A program made the translations under genes and the position numbers. A stretch of 64,000 nt of DNA from contig SPQJ01000003.1 of NCBI GenBank assembly GCA_004570425.1, forward strand, positions 1-64,000. Direction: 5' to 3'. Shown one piece after another: positions 8,086 through 14,883 of the stretch. The notes under the pieces were generated by a model. That model was not told the origin of the DNA, made no database searches, and saw nothing but the letters and a program-made list of their open reading frames with translations. The stretch's first letter is position 1, and each line of letters starts with the position of its first letter. The DNA is from Bacillus sp. AZ43. Lineage in GTDB: Bacteria; Actinomycetota; Actinomycetes; Mycobacteriales; Geodermatophilaceae.

Positions 8086-9392
8086 CGCGGGAGGACCGCC
8101 AGCACCGCCGCGGCGAGGTCGTCGTCGGCGTCGGGCAGCAGGCTGCGCAGGTTCAGCAGCGTCCGGTCGTCCTCCAGGTAGCCGACCACCGGCGGGGCGC
8201 CCTGCCGCAGCGGCTCGGCGAACGACGGCGGCAGCGAGACGGCGGCGCTGGGCAGCGGATGCTCCGGCGCCCCTCCGCCGCCGACCCGCGCCTCGGCGTC
8301 GACGGCGACCGCGTCGACGCCCGCCGCGACCAGCCGCTCGGCCAGCGCCCTGGCCCGGGCGCGGAGCCCGTCGAGGTCGGCGGCGAGCATCCGCTGCACC
8401 GGTGGCAGCGGCCCGCGCAGCGTGGCCTCCAGCGCGGCCAGCGTCGTCTTGTCCACCCGCAGCGCGCGGTAGAGCGGGTGCCGGCGGAGCCGCTGGACCA
8501 GCTCGGCGCGGCCGAGCACGAGCCCGGCCTGCGGTCCGCCGAGCAGCTTGTCGCCGCTCGCGAGCACCAGGTCGGCGCCGGCGGAGAGCGCGCTCTGCAG
8601 GTCGGGCTCGTCGGGCAGCAGCGGGTGCGGGCGCAGCAGCCCGGAGCCCAGGTCGGCCACCAGGGGGGTGCCGGTGCCCGCGAGGGCACCGGCCAGCTCG
8701 CCCACCTCGACCTGCCGGGTGAAGCCCCGGACGACGAAGTTGGACGGGTGCACCTTGAGCACGGCCCCGGTGTCGGGTCCCAGCGCGCCGCGGTAGTCGG
8801 CGAGGGTGACCCGGTTGGTCGTGCCGACCTCGCGGAGCCGGGCGCCCGTGGCCTGCAGCAGCTCCGGGATGCGGAACCCGTCACCGATCTCGACCAGCTC
8901 GCCGCGCGCGAGGACGAGCTCCCGGTCCTGGCCGAGCGCGGTGGCGACCAGCGCGAGGGCCGACGCGCAGTTGTTCACGACGATCGCGGCCTCGGCGGCG
9001 GGGACGGCGTCGAGCAGGGCGGCGACGGCCGCCTCGCCGCGCTGCCCCCGACGCCCGGTGCCGAGGTCCAGCTCGACGTCGGTGGTGCCGGACGCCGCGG
9101 CGACCGCCTCGACGGCGGCGGGTGACAGCGGCGAGCGGCCGAGGTTGGTGTGCACCAGCACCCCGGTGGCGTTGAGCACCGGCCGCAGGCTGCTCGCGGT
9201 GCCGGGCAGCGAGGCCAGCACCGCACCGACCGCGTCCGGCGGGGCGAGCTCGCCGTCCCGGATCCGCTGCTGCACGCGCTGCACCGCGCCCTTCACCACG
9301 CCGCGGCCCAGCCGCTCGCCGGCCGCGGCGAGGCGCGGGTCGGCCAGCAGGGTGTCGGTGCGCGGCACCTGGCGGCGGGGATCGGGCGTCAT
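8082..9392 (-). CDS. selA: L-seryl-tRNA(Sec) selenium transferase SelA
   Basis: 436 aa. This PLP enzyme converts Ser-tRNA-Sec to Sec-tRNA-Sec using selenophosphate. The N-terminal SelA domain precedes VLNATGVLVHTNLGRSPLS (about 72-90). The PLP lysine is Lys282 in ASGDKLLGGPQAG. ATG 9392 lies exactly 7 nt after a TACGCT box, so I infer a leaderless mRNA starting at this ATG. The gene overlaps selB by four bases. It is divergent from a TetR-family operon. With selB, the tRNA-Sec gene at 12.3 kb and selD at 13.0 kb, it completes the selenocysteine pathway. Confidence 0.96.
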   Translation of the reverse strand: MTPDPRRQVPRTDTLLADPRLAAAGERLGRGVVKGAVQRVQQRIRDGELAPPDAVGAVLASLPGTASSLRPVLNATGVLVHTNLGRSPLSPAAVEAVAAASGTTDVELDLGTGRRGQRGEAAVAALLDAVPAAEAAIVVNNCASALALVATALGQDRELVLARGELVEIGDGFRIPELLQATGARLREVGTTNRVTLADYRGALGPDTGAVLKVHPSNFVVRGFTRQVEVGELAGALAGTGTPLVADLGSGLLRPHPLLPDEPDLQSALSAGADLVLASGDKLLGGPQAGLVLGRAELVQRLRRHPLYRALRVDKTTLAALEATLRGPLPPVQRMLAADLDGLRARARALAERLVAAGVDAVAVDAEARVGGGGAPEHPLPSAAVSLPPSFAEPLRQGAPPVVGYLEDDRTLLNLRSLLPDADDDLAAAVLAVLPR

Positions 9393-9399
9393 CGTCCGC

Positions 9400-9405
9400 A
9401 GCGTA
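9400..9405 (-). promoter_or_regulatory. Predicted -10 box of a leaderless selA promoter
   Basis: TACGCT followed by 7 nt (GCGGACG) and then the selA ATG. The same TACGCTGCGG string lies upstream of the tRNA-Sec gene. No convincing -35 is visible. Assignment is by TANNNT-N7-start spacing, common in actinobacteria. Confidence 0.6.
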
Positions 9406-9434
9406 GGCGGAACGACATCGTCCTGACCTGCCCG

Positions 9435-9464
9435 TTGACATACCGAGCGCTCGCTCTCTAAGTT
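9435..9464 (+). promoter_or_regulatory. Promoter with palindromic operator upstream of the TetR gene
   Basis: A consensus -35 TTGACA (9435-9440) and a TAAGTT -10-like box (9459-9464) are 18 nt apart. Between them is the perfect 10-bp palindrome CGAGCGCTCG (9444-9453). Position and symmetry suggest that the TetR-family protein encoded 28 nt downstream represses its own operon here. Confidence 0.6.
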
Positions 9465-9491
9465 CGCCGCACCGATGTGACGGAGGCGACA

Positions 9492-10088
9492 GTGGCGACC
9501 CAGGACGAACGGCGCGCGGCGACCCGTGCCGCGCTGGTCGAGGCGGCCCTCGACTGCCTCGTCGACCTCGGCGTCGCCGGGACGACGACGTCGGCCGTCT
9601 GCGCCCGCGCCGGGGTCTCCTCGGGCGCGCTGTTCAACCACTTCCCCAGCAAGGCCGCACTCCTCGGTGCGGCGGCCGGGCAGGTGCTCGACGCCGCCGT
9701 CGCCGACTACACCGCCCGGTTCACCGAGATGGCCGGCGCGAGCGACGACGTCCTCGGGGACGCGGTGCGGCTGCTCTGGCATACCTACGCCCAGCCGCGG
9801 CTCTCCGCCGTCCTCGAGCTGTTCGTGGCGGCGCGGACCGACCCCGACCTGGCCGCCTCCATCGACGCCGTCAACGCGCCGCACGTCGTCCGGGTGTTCG
9901 AGGCCGCGCACCGGCTGCTGCCCGAGCACGCCCGCCACCCGCAGTTCGACGCGATGGTCGATCTCATCCTCGCCGCCGTCTTCGGCGTCGCGCTCGGCAT
10001 CGACGCGGAGGCCCAGCGCAAGGACCGCGTCGAGACCCTCGTCGCCGTCGTCCGGGCCCAGCTCGGCACCCCCTCCCCCACCCCCTGA
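9492..10088 (+). CDS. TetR/AcrR family transcriptional regulator
   Basis: 198 aa. The N-terminal HTH is TTTSAVCARAGVSSGALFNHFPSKAALLGAAA, the usual TetR recognition helix region. The C-terminal ligand domain is divergent. GTG 9492 is preferred because CGGAGG lies 5-6 nt upstream; GTG 9477 is in frame but has no such site. It is followed 14 nt later by the fatty-acid hydroxylase gene. It likely controls the TetR-hydroxylase-hydrolase operon through the palindrome in its own promoter. The ligand is unknown, perhaps a lipid. Confidence 0.88.
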   Translation: MATQDERRAATRAALVEAALDCLVDLGVAGTTTSAVCARAGVSSGALFNHFPSKAALLGAAAGQVLDAAVADYTARFTEMAGASDDVLGDAVRLLWHTYAQPRLSAVLELFVAARTDPDLAASIDAVNAPHVVRVFEAAHRLLPEHARHPQFDAMVDLILAAVFGVALGIDAEAQRKDRVETLVAVVRAQLGTPSPTP

Positions 10089-10102
10089 AGGAGCACCGCA
10101 CC

Positions 10103-11023
10103 GTGGAACAGTTCCTGCGCGGCTCGCTGGCCGACATGGCCGAGGTCGATCTCATCCTCTGGGCCATCCCGGTCTTCTTCCTGCTCATGCTCCTCGAGGG
10201 CATCGTCCTCACCCGGGAGGCGCGGGAGGACGCCATCGACCGCGCCGGCGAGGAGGCGGCGAAGAAGGGCTACGCCCTCAAGGACACGGTGACCAGCCTG
10301 ACCATGGGGCTGGGCAGCCAGGTGATCCTGGGCATCACCACCCTGCTCGGCCTGGGCGGCTACCTGTTCCTCTGGAACGTCACCCCGTTCGACCTGGGCT
10401 CCGGGTGGGTGGCGTGGACGGTCGCCATCCTCGGCAAGGACTTCGTCTACTACTGGTTCCACCGCGCCTCGCACGAGATGCGGTTCCTGTGGGCGGCGCA
10501 CGTCGTGCACCACTCCAGCGAGCACTACAACCTGTCGACGGCGCTGCGCCAGGCGTGGACCCCGCTGACCGCCTGGCCCTTCGGTGCCGTGCTGATCCTG
10601 CTGGGCGTGAACCCCGCCCTGTTCGTGATGGCCAGCTCGATCAACCTGCTCTACCAGTTCTGGATCCACACCGAGGCGATCGGCAAGCTCTGGCGGCCCA
10701 TCGAGTACGTGTTCAACACCCCGAGCCACCACCGCGTGCACCACGGGATGAACCCGCAGTACCTCGACAAGAACTACGGCGGGATCCTCATCGTCTTCGA
10801 CCGGTGGTTCGGCACCTTCGAGCCCGAGGTCGAGAAGGTCCGCTACGGCATCACCAAGCCGCTCGAGAGCTACAACCCGTTCTGGGTCTTCGCCCACGAG
10901 TACGTCGCCATGGTCCGTGACATGCGTTCCGACCAGCGGTGGTCGCACCGGCTGGCCCGGCTGTGGCGGGGCCCGGGCTGGTCGCCCGCCGTTCCCGCCG
11001 AGGCGTCCGCCGGCGCCCCGTGA
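10103..11023 (+). CDS. Sterol desaturase/fatty acid hydroxylase family membrane protein
   Basis: 306 aa integral membrane di-iron enzyme (PF04116). Hydrophobic segments occur near 14-36, 70-92 and 102-118 and in the 155-185 region. The histidine boxes are complete: HRASH (120-124), HVVHHSSEHYN (from 133) and SHHRVHHG near residue 212. These ligate two irons for hydroxylation or desaturation of a lipid. GTG 10103 follows AAGGAG. The TGA overlaps the GTG of the next gene (GTGA). It sits in an operon with a TetR regulator and an alpha/beta hydrolase, suggesting regulated lipid modification. The substrate is not known. Confidence 0.9.
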   Translation: MEQFLRGSLADMAEVDLILWAIPVFFLLMLLEGIVLTREAREDAIDRAGEEAAKKGYALKDTVTSLTMGLGSQVILGITTLLGLGGYLFLWNVTPFDLGSGWVAWTVAILGKDFVYYWFHRASHEMRFLWAAHVVHHSSEHYNLSTALRQAWTPLTAWPFGAVLILLGVNPALFVMASSINLLYQFWIHTEAIGKLWRPIEYVFNTPSHHRVHHGMNPQYLDKNYGGILIVFDRWFGTFEPEVEKVRYGITKPLESYNPFWVFAHEYVAMVRDMRSDQRWSHRLARLWRGPGWSPAVPAEASAGAP

Positions 11024-12231
11024 CGCCGGTCGCCGCCGAGGAGCACACCACGGCCGACGCCCCGACCCGGCGGCGCCGGCGCCACCGGTGGGCGGTCCGC
11101 GCCGGCGTCGCGCTGGTGCTCGTCCTCGCGGCGCTGCCGCTGGTCCTCGGCTGGGTCGTCGCCGGCGTGGTGCTCACCCCCGAGGGCCAGGCCGACCGGC
11201 CCCTGGAGGGGTCGGTGGTCGCGGCCGGCGACGGCTCCGTCGTCCTGCCCGACGAGCCGGACGCACGGCTGACCGCTGTCGGTCTCGAGACCGACGACGG
11301 CTACTGGCAGCTCACCGGCGCCGTGCGGGAGGTGCCCTGTCCCGACAACCCGGGGACCTGCGTGGAGCGGCGCGCGCACCGGCTGGCCGGTGCCGGCTCA
11401 CCGGCGCCGGGCCCCGCCCGGCTGGACGCCGCCGCGTGGCCCGACGACCCCGCGGTCCTGGGTGGCAGCGCGACGACCGTGGCCGGCGCCGACGGCGACC
11501 TGCCCGCCTGGGTGTTCCCGGCGCGCGGGCCGGCGGGCGACACCTGGGTCGTCTACGCCCACGGCCGCTCGGCGTCCCTGGCCGAGTCGCTGCGCTACGT
11601 CGACCTGCTGACCTCCGCCGGGTACCCGGTGCTGGTGACCAGCCACCGGGGCGACGGGCTGGCCCACGACCCGGCCGACGGGGTGGGCGGCTTCGGCACG
11701 CGCGAGTGGCCCGACCTCGACGCCGCCGTCGCGGCGGCGCTCGACCGGGGCGCCGAGGACGTCGTCCTCTGGGGCACCTCCCAGGGAGCGGCGCTGGCGG
11801 CACGCCAGCTGGAGGTGGGCGCGCACGCCGACGCCGTGCGCGCGGTCGTCTACGACTCCCCCCTGCTCGGCCTCGAGCGGACGCTCGAGCAGCAGGCGGC
11901 CAACCAGGGCATCCCCACGGCCGTGCTGCGGTCCACCTCGGTGGACGCCGCCCTGTGGTGGGCCGGGTTGCGCGGGGATCTCGACGCGGACGCCGCCGAG
12001 CACGCCGAGCGGGCGGGGACGTGGTCCCGTCCGACGCTCGTCGTCCACGGGGCCGACGACGACCAGGTGCCGGCGTCGATCAGCCGGCGGATCGAGGAGC
12101 TCGCCGATCCGGGGCTGGTGCAGGTGGAGGTGCTGCCGGGGGTCGGGCACGTCCGGGGCTGGAACGCCGACCCCGACGGGTACGCCCGCACCGTCACGAC
12201 GTTCCTCGCCCAGGCCCTCGGGAGGGCCTGA
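11020..12231 (+). CDS. Membrane-anchored alpha/beta hydrolase
   Basis: 403 aa. A basic RRRRRHR segment followed by one hydrophobic helix (about 27-50) implies an N-in signal anchor with the catalytic domain outside the membrane. The hydrolase core begins near residue 160 (WVVYAHGRSASL, oxyanion region). It has the nucleophile elbow GTSQG, the acid in VHGADDDQVP and the base in GVGHVRGW. The GTG start overlaps the hydroxylase TGA. A cysteine pair (CPDNPGTC) in the extracytoplasmic part could form a disulfide. It is probably an esterase or peptidase acting with the lipid hydroxylase; the substrate is unknown. Confidence 0.85.
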   Translation: MTPVAAEEHTTADAPTRRRRRHRWAVRAGVALVLVLAALPLVLGWVVAGVVLTPEGQADRPLEGSVVAAGDGSVVLPDEPDARLTAVGLETDDGYWQLTGAVREVPCPDNPGTCVERRAHRLAGAGSPAPGPARLDAAAWPDDPAVLGGSATTVAGADGDLPAWVFPARGPAGDTWVVYAHGRSASLAESLRYVDLLTSAGYPVLVTSHRGDGLAHDPADGVGGFGTREWPDLDAAVAAALDRGAEDVVLWGTSQGAALAARQLEVGAHADAVRAVVYDSPLLGLERTLEQQAANQGIPTAVLRSTSVDAALWWAGLRGDLDADAAEHAERAGTWSRPTLVVHGADDDQVPASISRRIEELADPGLVQVEVLPGVGHVRGWNADPDGYARTVTTFLAQALGRA

Positions 12232-12245
12232 GCGAGGAGCGGGGC

Positions 12246-12341
12246 TGGCGGAGGCGGACGGGAATCGAACCCGCCTGACCGAGCTGCTCGGCCACGTCGG
12301 CTTTAGAGGCCGCGGGGGTCACCAGACACCCTGACGCCTCC
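12246..12341 (-). tRNA. selC: tRNA-Sec with CUA anticodon (predicted to decode UAG)
   Basis: The acceptor arms GGAGGCG (12341 downward) and CGCCTCC pair fully, then G73 and an encoded CCA (12248-12246). It has an extended D stem capped by a UGGU tetraloop and an 8-bp variable arm (TGGCCGAG / CTCGGTCA, CAG loop, one G-T). The T arm is GCGGG-TTCGATT-CCCGT. These long-arm features and the neighbours selA, selB and selD identify tRNA-Sec. The anticodon loop is C-T-C-T-A-A-A (12308-12302), so the anticodon is CTA (12306-12304) instead of the canonical TCA. UAG-directed selenocysteine with such tRNAs has been demonstrated in Geodermatophilus and Blastococcus (Mukai and colleagues, 2016). The eighth acceptor position is a U-C mismatch. 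Confidence 0.93.
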
Positions 12342-12348
12342 GTGCCGC

Positions 12349-12354
12349 AGCGTA
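12349..12354 (-). promoter_or_regulatory. Predicted -10 box of the tRNA-Sec gene
   Basis: TACGCT, then GCGGCAC (7 nt), then the first base of the mature tRNA (12341). The spacing implies transcription starting at or within a base of the mature 5' end. The box and following GCGG are identical to those before selA. Confidence 0.55.
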
Positions 12355-12394
12355 CGTCCCCGGAAATGTCAGGGGCTGCTGCCACCCTCCGCGC

Positions 12395-12974
12395 ATGACC
12401 CGCACCGAGCACCGCACCGACGCGACGCTGCCCCCGGTCACCCTCACCCCGGAGGAGGCGGCCTCCATCGCCGCCGCGCTGGCGGCCCGGCCCGACGGCC
12501 AGTTCGCCGAGGCGGGGCAGTCGGCCCTGGAGAAGGTGCTCACGGCACTGGAGCCCGACCCCGGCAGGCGGGCGCAGATGCTGGCCAGCAGCCGCTGGGT
12601 GGCGGCCGACGCGGCGGGTGGCCGAGCTGCGGGCACGCCTCGAGCGCGGGCTGGCCGAACGGCGGGTCCTGGTGCTCGACTACTGCGACGGGCAGAACAG
12701 GTGGTCCGAACGCGCGGTCGAGCCGCAGCTGCTGGTGCACGACGGCGGGCACCGGTTCCTGGTCGCGTGGTGCCGCGAGCGCCAGGCGCTGCGCTGGTTC
12801 CGCGAGGACCGCATCGGCGACCTCGCGCTCACCGACGAGACCGCCCCCCGTCGTGAGCTGACCGGGCTGGGAGCGCCTCCGTCGTCCGCGCACCCCGCCG
12901 GGCGCCGCCTCCCCCGCTCCCCGGCCGTGCCGGAGGCTCCCCGTCTGCGGCTGCTCCCCGGCGGACGCGCCTAG
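12395..12974 (+). pseudogene. WYL-domain protein, frameshifted and lacking the HTH
   Basis: Two overlapping frames together encode about 190 aa resembling the C-terminal two thirds of a WYL-family transcriptional regulator. Frame one runs from ATG 12395 (LTPEEAASIAAALAARP...SSRWVAADAA). Frame two continues from 12618 with the WYL domain (RVLVLDYCDGQNRW...RWFREDRI). Removing one G from the run at 12616-12618 joins them seamlessly. There is no room for the usual N-terminal HTH, and no ribosome binding site is seen at the ATG. It is therefore a decayed gene, or a truncated gene with a sequencing error. The second frame ends in UAG, whose bases are part of the selD -10 box. Confidence 0.7.
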
Positions 12975-12977
12975 ATT
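12972..12977 (+). promoter_or_regulatory. Predicted -10 box of a leaderless selD promoter
   Basis: TAGATT followed by 7 nt and the selD GTG at 12985. There is no Shine-Dalgarno sequence between them, consistent with a leaderless transcript. Confidence 0.55.
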
Positions 12978-12984
12978 CGACGGC

Positions 12985-13992
12985 GTGACCACCGCACCTG
13001 CCCGCATCCGGCTCACCCAGTTCGCGCACGGCGGCGGCTGCGCCTGCAAGATCCCGCCCGGCGAGCTGGAGTCCGTGGTGGCCGGCCTCACCGCCGCCGG
13101 GCCGGCCTCCCCCCACGCCGAGCTCGTCGTCGGGCTGGACGACGGCGACGACGCGGCCGTCGTGCGGATCCCGGGCGGCCAGGGGCTGGTGCTCACCACC
13201 GACTTCTTCACCCCGGTCGTCGACGACGCGTACACGTTCGGCCGGATCGCCGCGGCGAACGCGCTCTCCGACGTGTACGCCATGGGTGGCACCCCGGTCG
13301 TGGCCGTCAACCTGCTCGGCTGGCCGCGGGACGTGCTGCCCGCCGAGCTCGCCGCGGAGGTGCTGCGCGGGGGGCTGGAGGTGGCGCAGTCGGCCGGCTG
13401 CCACGTCGGCGGCGGCCACTCCATCGACGACCCCGAGCCCAAGTACGGCATGGCCGTCACCGGGCTGGTCGACGTCGACCGGATCATCACCAACTCCGGT
13501 GCGGTTCCGGGGACGCCGCTGTCGCTGTCCAAGCCGCTGGGCGTCGGGGTGCTCAACAGCCGGATGAAGGCGACCGGTGAGGTGTCGGAGGAGGCGGTCG
13601 CCTCGATGACGACGCTGAACCGCGAGGCCGGGCGGGCCGCGGTAGAGGCGGGGATCCGCGCCGGCACCGACGTCACCGGGTTCGGCCTGCTCGGCCACCT
13701 CTACAAGATGGCCCGGGCCAGCGGCGTCACCGCGGTGGTCGACGCCGCCGCCGTCCCGTACCTGACCGGGGCCCGGGAGGCGCTGGCCGACGGGTTCGTC
13801 TCCGGTGGCACGCGGCGCAACCTCGACTGGGTGCGGCCGCACACCGATCTGTCGGCGGTCTCCGAGGACGAGGCGCTGCTGCTCGCCGACGCGCAGACCT
13901 CCGGCGGGCTGCTGCTCGGTGGGGAGATCCCGGGCGCGCCGCTCATCGGGGAGTTCGTGCCGCGCCAGGAGCACGTCGTCGTCGTCCGCTAG
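12985..13992 (+). CDS. selD: Selenide, water dikinase SelD
   Basis: 335 aa. It makes selenophosphate from selenide and ATP, feeding SelA. The N-terminal active loop reads GGGCACKI: Cys19 stands where other SelD proteins carry Sec or Cys, followed by Cys21 and the essential Lys22. SelD is therefore not itself a selenoprotein here. The AIR-synthase-like core includes LTTDFFTPVVDDAYTFGRIAAANALSD-type metal/ATP-binding sequence and VGGGHSIDDPEPKYG. GTG 12985 follows a TAGATT box by 7 nt. The gene ends in UAG and is convergent with the patatin gene, 3 nt apart. Confidence 0.96.
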   Translation: MTTAPARIRLTQFAHGGGCACKIPPGELESVVAGLTAAGPASPHAELVVGLDDGDDAAVVRIPGGQGLVLTTDFFTPVVDDAYTFGRIAAANALSDVYAMGGTPVVAVNLLGWPRDVLPAELAAEVLRGGLEVAQSAGCHVGGGHSIDDPEPKYGMAVTGLVDVDRIITNSGAVPGTPLSLSKPLGVGVLNSRMKATGEVSEEAVASMTTLNREAGRAAVEAGIRAGTDVTGFGLLGHLYKMARASGVTAVVDAAAVPYLTGAREALADGFVSGGTRRNLDWVRPHTDLSAVSEDEALLLADAQTSGGLLLGGEIPGAPLIGEFVPRQEHVVVVR

Positions 13993-13995
13993 CGG

Positions 13996-14841
13996 TCAGG
14001 TCCAGAACCGGCGGAGCTCCTCCAGGGTGGCCTCCGCCTGCCGACGCCCGGCGCGCGCCGCGGGCTCGCGGGTGGCCGGGTCGAGGGGGTTGGTTCCGAA
14101 CGCCGCCAGTGCCCGGTCGTCGGCGACCACCACGTGCACCTCCGCGTGCTGCCGCAGGTGGTCCACCTCCTGCTGGAGCGTGGGTCCCAGGGAGCTCTCC
14201 GGGAAGCCGCGCACCGGGGCGACGACGAGCACCACCTCGTACCCCTCCGCCAGGTCCGCGTTGGTCACCGACCGCATGCCGCCGTCCATGAAGCGGCGCC
14301 GCCCCACGGTGATCGGCGGCCAGACGCCGGGGACCGCGCAACTGGCCGCCACCGCGTCGAGCAGGCGCACCCCGGCCGACGCGTCGAAGGCGACGAACTC
14401 CCCGTCCGCGGTGTCGACCGCGGTGACGAGCAGACGCCGGCCGGGCCAGTCGGGGTCCCCGATCCGGCCGCGGATGACGGCCCGGCGCTCGCCCTCGGGC
14501 ACCGTGGCCGCGCCCAGCGCCATCGCGCCGATGCGAGCCCGCGCCTCGCGCTCGCCGGCCACCCCCGCGACGGCCTCGCCGAACGCGGTCATCATCGCCG
14601 TGGCGTCGACGACGACCCGGGGTTCGGTCGGCGGGACCGGCCCGAGCTGGCGCGCGTACAGCGCCTCGAGGTCGCCCGACGTGCGCACCAGCGTCCCGAC
14701 GACGGAGCCGGCCGAGGTGCCGACGACCAGGTCGGCGTCCCGGACGTCGACGCCGTGGGCGGCCCAGCCGCTGAGCAGGCCGACCTCCCAGGCGGCACCG
14801 GCGATGCCGCCACCGCCGAGGACCAGCGCACGCGTGGGCAC
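13996..14841 (-). CDS. Patatin-like phospholipase family protein
   Basis: 281 aa. The patatin fold is shown by the oxyanion loop LVLGGGGIAGAAWEVG at the N-terminus, the nucleophile motif GTSAGS (about 41-46) and the catalytic Asp in FMDGGMRS. It has no signal peptide, so it probably acts as a cytoplasmic or membrane-peripheral lipid acyl hydrolase. GTG 14841 has GGGAGGGAG upstream, somewhat distant (about 12 nt). It lies 42 nt downstream of the EamA transporter start region on the opposite side of selD. Its physiological lipid is unknown. Confidence 0.88.
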   Translation of the reverse strand: MPTRALVLGGGGIAGAAWEVGLLSGWAAHGVDVRDADLVVGTSAGSVVGTLVRTSGDLEALYARQLGPVPPTEPRVVVDATAMMTAFGEAVAGVAGEREARARIGAMALGAATVPEGERRAVIRGRIGDPDWPGRRLLVTAVDTADGEFVAFDASAGVRLLDAVAASCAVPGVWPPITVGRRRFMDGGMRSVTNADLAEGYEVVLVVAPVRGFPESSLGPTLQQEVDHLRQHAEVHVVVADDRALAAFGTNPLDPATREPAARAGRRQAEATLEELRRFWT

Positions 14842-14883
14842 GGAGCGACTCCCTCCCCGACGGCGACCGGGACGCCCGCCACG

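Noticed and set aside
12972-13010. UAG of the WYL frame as a selenocysteine codon with read-through
   Set aside because: Translation beyond the UAG gives a low-complexity Arg/His-rich frame overlapping selD, with no homology and no SECIS-like context noted.
12985-13060. SelD as a selenoprotein
   Set aside because: The active loop is GGGCACK with ordinary Cys codons; no in-frame UAG or UGA is present.
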